Shown here one piece after another: positions 11,753 through 20,615 of a DNA stretch of 64,000 bases. The translations under genes and the position numbers were made by a program. Under the pieces are notes generated by a model, which searched no databases, had not been told where the DNA came from, and saw nothing but the letters and a program-made list of their open reading frames with translations. The DNA comes from Actinoallomurus liliacearum (GTDB lineage: Bacteria > Actinomycetota > Actinomycetes > Streptosporangiales > Streptosporangiaceae). Positions within the stretch are counted from its first letter, which is position 1. Every line of letters starts with the position of its first letter. The stretch is taken from the NCBI RefSeq assembly GCF_039542035.1, contig NZ_BAABHJ010000006.1:1-64000 (forward strand). Direction: 5' to 3'.

Positions 11753-12129
11753 TGGCCCCCGGCATGCTGGGAGCGATCACCATTCAGGGCCGTCCCGAAG
11801 AGGTCGCCACGGCGCGCTGGTTCGTCGCCCGCGTCCTGCGGGAGCATCCGCACGCTGACACGGCGGTCCTGCTGACCAGCGAGGCGGTGACCAACGCCGT
11901 CGTCCACACCGCCTCCGGCGATGGCGGAACCGTCTCGGTCAGGCTGACCGAGGGCTCAGGCGGCCTGCGTGTCGAAATCGCCGACGACGGCGGGCCGACG
12001 ATTCCAACCCCACGCTTGGCCGACCAGTTCTCCGAGGGCAGCCGGGGCCTGTTCCTGATCGCGGAACTCGCCGTCCGAAGCGGCTACACGCCGACCGGTC
12101 GTGGCGGCATGTACTGGTTCGAGCTCTGA
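11752..12129 (+). CDS. RsbW-like ATP-binding protein (HATPase_c_2)
   Basis: A 125-aa single-domain GHKL ATPase. The N-box is AVLLTSEAVTNAVVHTA; the second motif is VEIADDGG and the glycine loop EGSRGLFLIAEL. This is the size and layout of stand-alone anti-sigma-factor serine kinases, many of which are encoded beside DUF5753/DUF397 pairs in actinomycetes. The ATG overlaps the stop of the upstream 86-aa gene. Its partner (anti-anti-sigma or sigma factor) cannot be identified from the window. Confidence 0.85.
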   Translation: MAPGMLGAITIQGRPEEVATARWFVARVLREHPHADTAVLLTSEAVTNAVVHTASGDGGTVSVRLTEGSGGLRVEIADDGGPTIPTPRLADQFSEGSRGLFLIAELAVRSGYTPTGRGGMYWFEL

Positions 12130-12139
12130 GTGATTCCAG

Positions 12140-12203
12140 CCTGATCCCTGGCGATCGCTGCGTTCTATCGGCTGCGATCGCCAGGGATCAGGCTCGTCGC
12201 CCG
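12140..12203. repeat. palindromic intergenic repeat, copy C
   Basis: Near-perfect 19-bp inverted repeat with arms CCTGATCCCTGGCGATCGC and its complement, a 15-nt loop TGCGTTCTATCGGCT, then the tail TCGTCGCCCGCTG. It lies 10 nt after the stop of the RsbW-like gene, so it may also serve as that operon's terminator. The core is identical to copy B. Confidence 0.9.
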
Positions 12204-12231
12204 CTGGTCGGGAGTTACGCCTCTCCTGTCG

Positions 12232-12282
12232 TCTGATCCCCCCTGGCGATCGCTGTGCTCTGGGCGCACCGTTGGCCAGGAG
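12232..12282. repeat. palindromic intergenic repeat, copy D (degenerate)
   Basis: TCTGATCCCCCCTGGCGATC, then a diverged loop, then GTTGGCCAGGAG. Same family as copies A-C but with a mutated right arm. It lies just 3' of the Mur ligase gene and convergent with copy C. Confidence 0.6.
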
Positions 12283-12289
12283 TCTGTGG

Positions 12290-13525
12290 TCAGGCCTCGA
12301 AGAGGTGCTCCGTCTCGGCGTTCAGGAGGTCGAGCAGGCGGGCGGTGAAGTAGACCGTTCCCAGGCCCACGATCCGCTCGCCCAGGGAGGCGAGGCGCTC
12401 TCGGGTCAGCTGCGTGTCGTCCATGACCGTCCAATGGGGCGGCAGCGGGTGGGTGAATCGCAGGTGCCGGTATTCCGGCAGCCGTACGTAGGTCACGGGG
12501 AGGTCGGCCAGCTCGGCGATGACGCCGGCGACGTCCTTGTGGTCGGGCAGGCAGACGAGGACGTGGTCGACGCCGCCCCAGCGTGCGTACGCCTCGGCCA
12601 GCGCCGTGGCGGCGCCCGACCGGTCGATCGCCGAATCGATCAGGATCGTCGTGCCGGGCAGCCGGTGCCAGGACAGGCGGCCGGGGAGCCGTACGGAGGA
12701 CAGCACGCGGTGCAGCCGGTCGGGCGACGGCTGCGGGCGTCCCACCGCGTCGAGCAGGCGCTCGGCGGCGGCGCAGCCGAGCTCCGCGTTCCGCCGCCCG
12801 TACGCGGCCGGCAGGACGGCCTCGGGCAGGCCGCTCGGGCCGATCACCTCCGGTTTCACCCGGTCGTGGGTGCGGGCGGCGACGGTCGTCGCGATCGCCT
12901 CGGTGACGGGCGGGCTCTGGGGGAGGGAGACGACGGCGGAGGTGGTCGCGGCCGTGACACCCGCCTTGTTCGCCGCGATCTCGGCAGGGGAGTCGCCGAG
13001 GACGCCGACGTGCTCGGCGAAGACCTCGGTCATGGCGACGACGTCCGGGGCGAACAGGCTGACCTCGTCGGAGACGCCGCCCATGCCGGCCTCGAGGACG
13101 ATGACGTCGGCGCCGACGGCTCGCGCGTGCAGCACACCCGCGATCGTGAACAGGCCGCTCGGCGACAGGTAGCCCGCGCCGCTCCGCCGTTCGGGCAGGC
13201 GCCGGGTCGCGTCGCGGATGCGCTCGCCGAGCCGGGCCAGGTCGGTGTCGGAGATCGCGGCGCCGTCGACGCGGATGCGTTCGCGCTCCCGGCGCAGGGC
13301 CGGGCTGGTGACCGTGACGACGCGGTACCCGGCCGCGGCGAGGGCGGCGGAGGCGTAAGTGGCGGCCGTGCCCTTGCCCTTCGAACCGACCACGGTCAGC
13401 ACCGGCGTCCCGGCGGTGCCGGCGTCCAGCGCGCGGACGAGAAGGCCCGCGCGCTCGACGCTCCGCCTGGCACTGGGGCCGCGCCGGTCCCACTCCGCGA
13501 AGAACGCGTCGCTCCCATCGGTCAC
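12290..13525 (-). CDS. Mur ligase family protein (FolC-like paralogue)
   Basis: About 411 aa with the Mur ligase ATPase layout. The P-loop is VLTVVGSKGKGTAATYASAA, where GSKGKGT replaces the usual GTNGK(S/G)S. VIVLEAGMGGVSDEVS matches the FolC ...EVGMGG..D... motif, ANKAGV the conserved A.EKAGI, and HRLPGTTILIDSAID the DxAHN(P) position, where the AHN is missing. It is divergent from genuine folC 330 bp away. It may be a specialised ligase or a duplicated folC that has lost folate use; the substrate is unknown. The start is uncertain: GTG 13525 fits family length but follows GGAGG with no spacing, and ATG 13573 is an alternative. Confidence 0.75.
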   Translation of the reverse strand: MTDGSDAFFAEWDRRGPSARRSVERAGLLVRALDAGTAGTPVLTVVGSKGKGTAATYASAALAAAGYRVVTVTSPALRRERERIRVDGAAISDTDLARLGERIRDATRRLPERRSGAGYLSPSGLFTIAGVLHARAVGADVIVLEAGMGGVSDEVSLFAPDVVAMTEVFAEHVGVLGDSPAEIAANKAGVTAATTSAVVSLPQSPPVTEAIATTVAARTHDRVKPEVIGPSGLPEAVLPAAYGRRNAELGCAAAERLLDAVGRPQPSPDRLHRVLSSVRLPGRLSWHRLPGTTILIDSAIDRSGAATALAEAYARWGGVDHVLVCLPDHKDVAGVIAELADLPVTYVRLPEYRHLRFTHPLPPHWTVMDDTQLTRERLASLGERIVGLGTVYFTARLLDLLNAETEHLFEA

Positions 13526-13858
13526 CCTCCGACCATAGCGACGAGCGGAGGTGGTCGGCCGAGGCCTGATCATGGGTCGGCTCGGAAGGCCGATGGCGCC
13601 ACCGCGTCGCCCGGCGGGCGGCAACGCTCGGTGAAAGCCCGCTCTGCCGGGTGAATCGTCCCGACAGCGGGCCTGATTCCAGCGGCTTCGCCGAGGCCTG
13701 CGGCCGTTTCAACGCCGGCCACACCACCGGTGACAGGACGCCGGCTCGTGACCCCGCATACCGGTGATGAAGGCGGCCGGCTGTCGGCGGGCTCACGTGG
13801 ACGGGGTCGGGGATCATGCCGGTCTGACTCAAGGGCGGCGCGTTAGTAGGCTGCTGGG
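13526..13858. promoter_or_regulatory. divergent intergenic region upstream of folC
   Basis: 333 bp without a gene. A hairpin-forming stretch lies at about 13637-13672 (GCCCGCT...AGCGGGC). TAGTAG at 13844-13849 lies about 10 nt before the folC GTG, which suggests a leaderless transcript. These are visual assignments only. Confidence 0.35.
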
Positions 13859-15214
13859 GTGAGTGCGACCAGGTATGAGGAGGCCGTCAAGGGCATCAAA
13901 GCCCGGGGGGTCGAATGGGACATCGATCCCACGTTGGACCGGATGCGTGATCTGGCGGACGTTCTCGGGTCGCCGCAGCGGGCGTACCCCGTCATCCACG
14001 TCACCGGGACGAACGGCAAGTCCAGCACGGCCCGGATGATCGAGACGCTGTTGCGGGAGCGGGGGCTGCGGGTCGGCCTCTACACCAGTCCCGAGCTGCA
14101 CTCGATGCGCGAGCGGATCGCGATCGACGGGGCGCCGGTGAGCGAGGAGCGGTTCGCCGACCTGTACGCGGACGTCCTGCCGTTCATCGAGCTGACCGAC
14201 GCCAAGCACGACGTGAAGGTGTCGTTCTTCGAGACGCTGACCGCGATGGCGTTCGCCGCGTTCGCCGACGCGCCGGTCGACGTCGCCGTCGTCGAGGTGG
14301 GCATGGGCGGCACCTGGGACGCGACCAACATCGCCGATGGGACGGTGGCGGTGATCACGCCGATCGGTCTCGATCACACCCGCTGGCTCGGGTCCACGGT
14401 GGAGGAGATCGCGACGGAGAAGGCCGGGATCATCAAGCCCGACTCGATCGCCGTGCTCGCCCAGCAGCCGGTCGAGGCGGCGCAGGTGCTGGTGCGGCGC
14501 GCCACCGAGGTCGGGGCGACCGTCGCCCGAGAGGGGCTGGAGTTCGGCGTCCTGGGCCGCGAGATGGCGGTGGGCGGGCAGCTCGTGCGGCTGCAGGGAC
14601 TGCACGGCGTGTACGACGAGGTGTTCCTGCCGTTCTTCGGCGCGCACCAGGCGGGCAACGCGGCGTGCGCGCTGGCCGCGGTGGAGGCGTTCGCGCGGGG
14701 TCGCGCGACCGGTGAGTCGGAGACCGACAGCGACCAGCTCGACCCCGAGCTCGTGCGCCAGGCGTTCGTCAACGCGACGTCGCCAGGACGGCTGGAGGTC
14801 GTACGGACGGGACCGACCGTGCTGGTCGACGCCGCGCACAACCCGGCCGGTATGGCGGCCACCGTCGAGGCTCTGACGGAGGAGTTCGGGTTCACCCGGT
14901 TGGTCGGCGTGCTGGCGGTGATGGCCGACAAGGACGTGGCCGGCCTGCTCGAGGAGCTCGAGCCGGTGCTGGAGGAGGTCATCGTCACCCGCAACTCCTC
15001 CGCCCGGTCGATGCCGGCCCAGGAGCTGGCGGACCTGGCGCAGGACGTCTTCGGCGAGGATCGGGTGCGCCTGGTGTCCCGGCTGGACGACGCGATCGAC
15101 CAGGCCATCACGCTGGCCGACGAGTCCGGGGAGTTCGCGGGCGCCGGTGTGCTGATCACCGGGTCGGTCACGACGGCGGGCGACGCCCGCGTGCTGCTGC
15201 GGGTGGGCGAGTGA
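13859..15214 (+). CDS. folC: bifunctional folylpolyglutamate synthase/dihydrofolate synthase
   Basis: A 451-aa ATP-dependent ligase that adds glutamate to dihydropteroate and to folates in the cytosol. The Mur ligase P-loop is VIHVTGTNGKSSTARMIE (residues about 47-60), followed by TSPELHSMRERI, VVEVGMGGTWDATNI (metal and folate site), HTRWLGSTVEEIATEKAGII and the C-terminal DAAHNPAGM motif. All hallmark residues are present. It heads the folC-DUF4233-...-ndk order known from mycobacteria and Streptomyces. valS, which usually precedes it, is not upstream here. It starts with GTG and probably has a leaderless or very short 5' UTR. Confidence 0.93.
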   Translation: MSATRYEEAVKGIKARGVEWDIDPTLDRMRDLADVLGSPQRAYPVIHVTGTNGKSSTARMIETLLRERGLRVGLYTSPELHSMRERIAIDGAPVSEERFADLYADVLPFIELTDAKHDVKVSFFETLTAMAFAAFADAPVDVAVVEVGMGGTWDATNIADGTVAVITPIGLDHTRWLGSTVEEIATEKAGIIKPDSIAVLAQQPVEAAQVLVRRATEVGATVAREGLEFGVLGREMAVGGQLVRLQGLHGVYDEVFLPFFGAHQAGNAACALAAVEAFARGRATGESETDSDQLDPELVRQAFVNATSPGRLEVVRTGPTVLVDAAHNPAGMAATVEALTEEFGFTRLVGVLAVMADKDVAGLLEELEPVLEEVIVTRNSSARSMPAQELADLAQDVFGEDRVRLVSRLDDAIDQAITLADESGEFAGAGVLITGSVTTAGDARVLLRVGE

Positions 15215-15251
15215 CCCGCCGTACGGGTGCGGGGAAGAAGGGGGCCGGCCG

Positions 15252-15569
15252 GTGAGGAGACTGTGCGCCGTCATGCTCACGCTGCAGGCGGTGGTGACCT
15301 TGCTGGCGATCCCCGTGGCGATCTCGGTCGCGCACACGGACGCGACGAGGGCCGGGATCGTGGGAGGCGCCCTGGCCCTCGCGGGACTGCTGATCGCCGG
15401 GCTGCTGCGGTACCGCTGGGCCTACGTCGCGGGCAGTGTGCTCCAGATTCTGGTCATTGCGACGGGATTCGTGGTTCCGGTGATGTTTTTCCTCGGTGTC
15501 ATATTCGGCGCGCTCTGGGCGGCGTCGATTTGGGTCGGTCGCCGGGTGGAAGGCGCACAACCGCGCTAA
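15252..15569 (+). CDS. DUF4233 membrane protein
   Basis: A 105-aa protein with three or four hydrophobic helices (LTLQAVVTLLAIPVAISVAH, GALALAGLLIAGLLRY, VLQILVIATGFVVPVMFFLG, FGALWAASIWVGRRVE). This matches the small DUF4233 family that lies between folC and ndk throughout actinobacteria. The function is unknown. The GTG start is 37 nt downstream of the folC stop, so the genes are likely co-transcribed. Confidence 0.85.
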   Translation: MRRLCAVMLTLQAVVTLLAIPVAISVAHTDATRAGIVGGALALAGLLIAGLLRYRWAYVAGSVLQILVIATGFVVPVMFFLGVIFGALWAASIWVGRRVEGAQPR

Positions 15570-15691
15570 TCTCGCGGGTGGCCTTTCCAATCGTCCCGTA
15601 TCGCTAATCTTTACAAATGCCAAAAAGTCGACAATTGGCGTAAAGCGCTCCTTTGGCGGGCGGGACCGATGATCTCCTGAGGAGATTCCGG
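15570..15691 (+). promoter_or_regulatory. AT-rich upstream region of the 15692 transporter gene
   Basis: Locally AT-rich for this genome (CTAATCTTTACAAATGCC around 15603-15620) with an Shine-Dalgarno sequence (TGAGGAGATTCCGG) directly before the ATG. It probably holds a promoter; -35/-10 boxes cannot be fixed with confidence. Confidence 0.35.
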
Positions 15692-17146
15692 ATGTCCACG
15701 CCCCCCGGAAAGATGTCCGCGCCCCCCGGAAGACGGGACGCCGCCGGATTCGCCGTGCTGCTGACCGTCGTCGTCACGGCGGTCCCCGCGGCGGTCGTCG
15801 TGCTGCCCGACACGGCGTCGTACGTGATGCCGCAGGCGCTCCGCGACCTCGGCCTGTCCGACGGCCAGGCGGCCGGGCTGGTCCGTGCCTGCGGCCTGGC
15901 GCTGCCCGCCCTCCTTCTCGCGACCCCGCCCGCGGCCGCGCTGGTCCGCCGCGTGCCCGCCTGGCTCGTGCTGTTCGCGGGGCTCGCCGTCCTGCTCGGC
16001 GCCCAGGCGTTCTCGGTGCACGCGACGTCCGTCCCGGAGGTCGCCGCCGTACGGCTGGCCGAGGGCGCCGGTGGCGGAGTCGTCTTACCGGCCACCCTGG
16101 CGCTGGCCCGGGAGCAGCGGCGCCGCCGCACGGCGTCCTCCGTCTGGGCCGGCGTCCTCGTCGCGGCGCTCCTGCTGGCCACGCCGCTCGCGCTGGCCGC
16201 GACGGCCGGCTCGGACCCCGACGGGGTGGAGTGGCGGGCGATCCTGCGCCCGTACTGGTGGCTGAGCGCGATCGCCCTGGTCGGCACCGCCCTGCTCGGG
16301 CTGCTGAGGAAGGGTTCGGACGCCCGCGCCGTCCCGCCGCCCGCCTCGCGCGCGGAGCGTGTGCAACTGCTGCTGCCGGTCGTGCCCGCGGCCGGGTTCG
16401 CGTTCCTGGCGGTGGTCACGACGTACGACTGGTCGCCGGGGGCGCAGTTGCTGCTGGCGGCCTGCGGGATCGCCGGGCTGCTCGGGCTCGCCGTGGTCGG
16501 CTCCCGCGACGCGACCACCGGCAGCCCGCTCGGGTACGCCGTCGTCATGCTGGCCGCAGGCCTGCTGACCATGCCGGTGACCGGGCCGCTCGCCGGGCTG
16601 GTCGGCGGCCGGGCCGTGCCGCTGACGGCTTTCCTGGCGGGCGCGGCGGGGGCGCTGGCCGCCGCCCTCCTGGCGGGTTCGCTCGGCCGGGGCGCGGGCC
16701 GCGGCGCGGTGTTGTGCGGGTACGGCCTGGGCATCGTCGCGATCTTTCTCCTGCTGACCATGGGGGCGGCGGCGAGCCTGTGGACGCTGCTGACCGCGCT
16801 GTGCGCGCTCGGCGCGGGAACGGGCCTGGCGGTCGGGGCCGCGCTGCGCCACACCGAGGCGGGCCCGGCCCTGTTCGGCCTGTCGCTGTGCTTCCCGGCG
16901 GTGCTCGGCGGCCACCTCGTCGTCGGGCCCCTGCAGATCGCGAAGGTCGGCGCCGTCACCCGGGCGGGCGGCGGTCCGATGGCGGCGCTGTACGCCCTGA
17001 CCGCGGCGTACCGGCTGTGGCTCGTGGCGGCGGGCGTCATCGTGGTGGTCCTGGCGGCCGTGACCGCGTGGGTGAGCCGGACCCGCGCGGGACGCTCCCC
17101 GGCCGGCCCCGCGGACTCGGACGGAGCGGCGCTGCCGGCCGGGTAA
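15692..17146 (+). CDS. MFS-like multi-pass membrane transporter
   Basis: A 484-aa, very hydrophobic protein with about 14 predicted helices from residue 15 on (for example AVLLTVVVTAVPAAVVVLP, LLLATPPAAALVRRVPAWL, WVGVLVAALLLATPLALAA-like stretches) and an Arg-rich cytosolic loop after the first four helices (LALAREQRRRR), a common MFS feature. The substrate is unknown. It is inserted between DUF4233 and ndk, which are adjacent in mycobacteria, so it may be lineage-specific. The ATG at 15692 is chosen for GAGGAG 8 nt upstream; the longer TTG-initiated reading has no such support. Confidence 0.7.
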   Translation: MSTPPGKMSAPPGRRDAAGFAVLLTVVVTAVPAAVVVLPDTASYVMPQALRDLGLSDGQAAGLVRACGLALPALLLATPPAAALVRRVPAWLVLFAGLAVLLGAQAFSVHATSVPEVAAVRLAEGAGGGVVLPATLALAREQRRRRTASSVWAGVLVAALLLATPLALAATAGSDPDGVEWRAILRPYWWLSAIALVGTALLGLLRKGSDARAVPPPASRAERVQLLLPVVPAAGFAFLAVVTTYDWSPGAQLLLAACGIAGLLGLAVVGSRDATTGSPLGYAVVMLAAGLLTMPVTGPLAGLVGGRAVPLTAFLAGAAGALAAALLAGSLGRGAGRGAVLCGYGLGIVAIFLLLTMGAAASLWTLLTALCALGAGTGLAVGAALRHTEAGPALFGLSLCFPAVLGGHLVVGPLQIAKVGAVTRAGGGPMAALYALTAAYRLWLVAAGVIVVVLAAVTAWVSRTRAGRSPAGPADSDGAALPAG

Positions 17147-17289
17147 GATCGCACCGATATGCGGCAGCCCGGCCGTGGCGACCTGCGCGGATACGGCCAG
17201 GGCCTCGGCCGGCCGGTGGCCTCCCGCCGCGACGGGCGGGCCGTGGCCCACGCTGAAGATCGCACCCGGTAGACCAAGGAGAATCACCC

Positions 17290-17700
17290 GTGTCCGAACG
17301 CACTCTTGTCCTCGTCAAGCCCGACGGCGTGCGCCGCGGCCTCGTCGGGGACGTCATCGCGCGCATCGAGCGCAAGGGCCTCAAGCTCGCCGCCCTGGAG
17401 CTCCGTACGCTGGAGCGCGAGGTCGCCGAGACGCACTACGAGGAGCACCGGGAGAAGCCGTTCTTCGGCTCGCTGGTGGAGTTCATCACGGGCGGTCCGC
17501 TCGTCGCGATCGTGGTCGAGGGGCCGCGCGCGATCGAGGCGTTCCGCGCCCTGGCCGGCGCCACCGACCCGGTCGTCGCCGCGCCCGGAACGATCCGCGG
17601 GGACCACGCGTTGGAGATCCAGGAGAACGTCGTGCACGGCTCCGACTCGCCCGCGTCCGCCGAGCGCGAGATCAAGCTGTTCTTCCCCGACCTTTTCTGA
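17290..17700 (+). CDS. ndk: nucleoside diphosphate kinase
   Basis: A 136-aa protein, typical length. It transfers the gamma phosphate between NTPs and NDPs through a phosphohistidine. It starts MSERTLVLVKPDGVRRGLVG; the active-site His116 lies in ENVVHGSDS, and GTIRGDHA, the nucleotide-binding segment, precedes it. The GTG start has AAGGAG 9 nt upstream. A strong T-rich terminator follows, so ndk appears to end its transcript before mreB. Confidence 0.97.
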   Translation: MSERTLVLVKPDGVRRGLVGDVIARIERKGLKLAALELRTLEREVAETHYEEHREKPFFGSLVEFITGGPLVAIVVEGPRAIEAFRALAGATDPVVAAPGTIRGDHALEIQENVVHGSDSPASAEREIKLFFPDLF

Positions 17701-17716
17701 ACATTGGTCGCATAAC

Positions 17717-17754
17717 CGCGCGGGCCGGGTACCTACGGCCCGCGCGTTTGTTTT
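17717..17754 (+). terminator. intrinsic terminator after ndk
   Basis: 10-bp GC stem (CGCGCGGGCC at 17717-17726 with complement at 17737-17746), a 10-nt loop, and TTTGTTTT immediately after. A textbook intrinsic terminator. Confidence 0.92.
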
Positions 17755-17889
17755 CCCAGGCCCGACGCCCGGTACGGACCTGACCCGGAGCACGACGCGC
17801 GGGATCGGGTCTGCGTCAACCTGGATCTCTCGCGTTACCATGAGAATGCGTTCCGCACGCCCGCCAATCCGGAAGGGCTCCCTTTCTTC

Positions 17890-18921
17890 ATGGGTAACAA
17901 GCTGTCGTTCCTGGGCCGTGACATGGCAGTCGATCTGGGCACGGCGAACACCTTGGTCTATGTGCGCGGTCGGGGCATCGTTCTGAACGAGCCGTCGGTC
18001 GTCGCGATCAACACCAACACGGGCAAGATCGTGGCGGTGGGCATCGAGGCCAAGCGGATGATCGGCCGTACCCCGGGCAACATCGTCGCGGTCCGTCCGC
18101 TCAAGGACGGCGTGATCGCTGACTTCGACGTCACTGAACGCATGCTGCGGTACTTCATCCAGAAGGTCCATAAACGCCGACATTTCGCCAAGCCGCGGAT
18201 CGTCGTGGCCGTGCCCAGCGGGATCACGGGCGTCGAGCAGCGCGCCGTGAAGGAGGCCGGCTACCAGGCCGGCGCCCGGCGGGTGTACATCATCGAGGAG
18301 CCCATGGCCGCCGCGATCGGCGCCGGCCTGCCCGTGCACGAGCCGACGGGCAACATGGTCGTCGACATCGGGGGCGGCACCACCGAGGTCGCGATCATCT
18401 CGCTCGGCGGCATCGTGACGAGCCAGTCGATCCGGGTGGGCGGCGACGAGCTCGACCAGGCGATCATCTCCTACGCGAAGAAGGAGTACTCCCTGATGCT
18501 CGGGGAGCGCACCGCGGAGGAGATCAAGATGGCGATCGGGTCGGCGTACCCGTTCGACGACGAGCCGCACGCCGAGATCCGCGGCCGCGACCTCGTCAGC
18601 GGCCTGCCGAAGACGATCGTCATCTCCGCCGAGGAGATCCGCCGCGCCATCGAGGAGCCGGTCAACTCGGTCGTCGACGCGGTCAAGACCACGCTCGACA
18701 AGTGCCCGCCCGAGCTGTCCGGCGACATCATGGACCGCGGCATCGCGCTCACCGGCGGGGGCGCCCTGCTGAAGAACATCGACGAACGGCTCCGGGAAGA
18801 GACCGGCATGCCGATCCACATGGTCGACAACCCGCTCGACTCGGTCGTCCTCGGCTCCGGTAAGTGTGTCGAGGACTTCGAGGCGCTGCGCCAGGTCCTT
18901 GTGCCCGAACCACGACGTTAG
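17890..18921 (+). CDS. mreB: rod shape-determining protein MreB
   Basis: A 343-aa bacterial actin that polymerises under the membrane. In sporulating actinomycetes it contributes mainly to spore-wall synthesis. It shows the actin ATPase signatures: phosphate-1 DLGTANTLVYVRG (residues about 16-28), VRPLKDGVIADFDV, connect-1 VPSGITGVEQRAV, phosphate-2 MVVDIGGGTTEVAIIS, and the adenosine motif GIALTGGGALLKN. Full length. It is the first gene of mreBCD-pbp2-rodA, with tight spacing downstream. Confidence 0.97.
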   Translation: MGNKLSFLGRDMAVDLGTANTLVYVRGRGIVLNEPSVVAINTNTGKIVAVGIEAKRMIGRTPGNIVAVRPLKDGVIADFDVTERMLRYFIQKVHKRRHFAKPRIVVAVPSGITGVEQRAVKEAGYQAGARRVYIIEEPMAAAIGAGLPVHEPTGNMVVDIGGGTTEVAIISLGGIVTSQSIRVGGDELDQAIISYAKKEYSLMLGERTAEEIKMAIGSAYPFDDEPHAEIRGRDLVSGLPKTIVISAEEIRRAIEEPVNSVVDAVKTTLDKCPPELSGDIMDRGIALTGGGALLKNIDERLREETGMPIHMVDNPLDSVVLGSGKCVEDFEALRQVLVPEPRR

Positions 18922-18932
18922 GGAACCGGCCG

Positions 18933-20051
18933 GTGAACGACACCCGGCGAACGCGCGCCGTCCTCGGGATCCTGCTGCTGATCTCTCTGGCCATGATCAC
19001 CGTCGACTACCGCGGGGGCGAAGACTCACCGCTGCGCGGGCTGCGTTCCTTCGGTGAGGCGATCTTCGGGCCGATCGAGGACGCGTCGGCGGCCGTCATC
19101 ACGCCGGTCGGGCACGCGCTGGACACGATCATCGGCAGCCCGGACGCCCACCGGCGCATCAACCGGCTCGAACGCGAGAACCAGCGGCTGCGCCAGCAAC
19201 TGCGCGCCACGCAGATCGACAAGAGCCGTGCCGAGCAGCTCCACCAGTTGCTCGGCACCGCCGGTCTCGGCGGCTACCGGATCGTCGCCGCGCAGGTCAT
19301 CTCGGCCGGAGAGGGCGTCGAGGAGACCGTCACCATCGACGCCGGCAGCGGGGACGGCGTCCGTGCCGACATGACGGTGATCACCGGTGACGGCCTCGTC
19401 GGACGGATCACCCGCGTCGGGCCGACCACCTCGACGGTGCTGCTGGCCACCGACGCGGCCTCCTCGGTCGGCGGGCGGCTCGAGGGCTCGGGGGAGATCG
19501 GCGTCGTGCGCGGGACCGGCCGGCGCAGCGGCTCCCCGCTCACCTTCGAGCTCCTGGACTCCACCGTGGAGATCAAACCGGGCCAGCGCATCGTCTCGTT
19601 CGGCTCGCAGGGCAACCGGCCGTACGTCCCGGGGGTCCCGATCGGCACCGTCATCCGCATCGAGCGGACGCCGGGATCGCTGACCCGGACCGCCGTCGTC
19701 CGCCCGTTCACGCACTTCACCGGCCTCGACGTCGTGGGCGTGGTCGTGGCGCCGCCGAAGAAGAACCCGCGCGACGCCGTCCTGCCCCCGGCCCCGCCCA
19801 AGCCGCCGCCCAGTCCGTCCCCGTCCCCGTCCAACCCGGGACCGGCCGCCTCGACCGCGCCGCGACGCGAGTCCTCGCCCCCGCAGGCGATGCCGAGCGC
19901 GGAGGAGTCCGCATCCGCCGGACCGTCCAGAGCGCGCAGGTCGGCCACGTCGACCGAGGCACCGAGATCGCGCAGCACGCTGACGTCCACCGAAGAACCG
20001 AGGCAGCGCAGACCGCGCAGGCCGCGCACGCCGCACGCGTCGGGAGACTGA
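18933..20051 (+). CDS. mreC: rod shape-determining protein MreC
   Basis: A 372-aa protein. One N-terminal membrane helix (residues about 8-24, AVLGILLLISLAMITVDY) is followed by a coiled coil (about 60-95, INRLERENQRLRQQLRATQ) and the two-lobed beta domain (GYRIVAAQVISAGEG..., GLVGRITRVGP..., ELLDSTVEIKPGQRIVSFGSQG). The last 100 residues are a Pro/Ser-rich then Arg/Ser/Thr-rich low-complexity extension beyond the usual MreC end. The GTG start lies 11 nt after the mreB stop. It acts as an extracytoplasmic scaffold linking MreB/MreD to PBP2. Confidence 0.93.
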   Translation: MNDTRRTRAVLGILLLISLAMITVDYRGGEDSPLRGLRSFGEAIFGPIEDASAAVITPVGHALDTIIGSPDAHRRINRLERENQRLRQQLRATQIDKSRAEQLHQLLGTAGLGGYRIVAAQVISAGEGVEETVTIDAGSGDGVRADMTVITGDGLVGRITRVGPTTSTVLLATDAASSVGGRLEGSGEIGVVRGTGRRSGSPLTFELLDSTVEIKPGQRIVSFGSQGNRPYVPGVPIGTVIRIERTPGSLTRTAVVRPFTHFTGLDVVGVVVAPPKKNPRDAVLPPAPPKPPPSPSPSPSNPGPAASTAPRRESSPPQAMPSAEESASAGPSRARRSATSTEAPRSRSTLTSTEEPRQRRPRRPRTPHASGD

Positions 20052-20054
20052 ACC

Positions 20055-20600
20055 ATGTCACGCAACGTCCTGGCCGCGATCGCCGTCACCGCCGCGCTCC
20101 TGCTGCAGGTGACGGTCGTCAACCGGCTGCCGCTGCCCGGCTCGGTCAGCCCCAACCTCGTGCTCCTGGCCGTGGTGGCGCTGGCACTGGTCAACGGCTC
20201 GATGACCGGCCTGGTCACCGGGTTCTTCGCCGGGCTGGCCAGCGACATCGTGCCGCCCGCCGACCACACCATCGGACGCTACGCCTTCGTGTACTGCCTG
20301 ATCGGTTACGTCTGCGGGCTGGCCGCCGACGAGCTCGAGCGCTCGCCCGTGCTGCCGTTCGTCGCGGTGGCCGCCGGCGCGCTCGCCGGGTCGGTGCTGT
20401 ACGCGATGGTCGGCATGCTGCTCGGCGACCCCCGCACGCGCTGGCCGGTGGTGTCCCACCAACTGCCGATCCAGGTGCTCTACGACGTGATCGCCAGCCC
20501 GTTCGTGGTCTGGGCCGTGCTGCGGCTGACCCGGCGGGCCGAACGCCAGCACGACCCGGGGGGACTCGACGCGGTTCCCGGGTTCTATCGGGCGCGCTAG
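20055..20600 (+). CDS. mreD: rod shape-determining protein MreD
   Basis: A 181-aa integral membrane protein with about five helices (NVLAAIAVTAALLLQVTVV, NLVLLAVVALALVNGSMTGL, and others) and the typical PNLVLL and GFFAGLASDIVPP motifs. It starts 3 nt after mreC and is followed by pbp2 with a 15-nt gap. It is part of the elongation complex. Confidence 0.92.
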   Translation: MSRNVLAAIAVTAALLLQVTVVNRLPLPGSVSPNLVLLAVVALALVNGSMTGLVTGFFAGLASDIVPPADHTIGRYAFVYCLIGYVCGLAADELERSPVLPFVAVAAGALAGSVLYAMVGMLLGDPRTRWPVVSHQLPIQVLYDVIASPFVVWAVLRLTRRAERQHDPGGLDAVPGFYRAR

Positions 20601-20615
20601 ACGGAGGAGGGGATC

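Noticed and set aside
9109..12282. CRISPR array from repeated palindromes
   Set aside because: Repeats are dispersed by kilobases, occur at gene ends, and have no regular spacers or cas genes.
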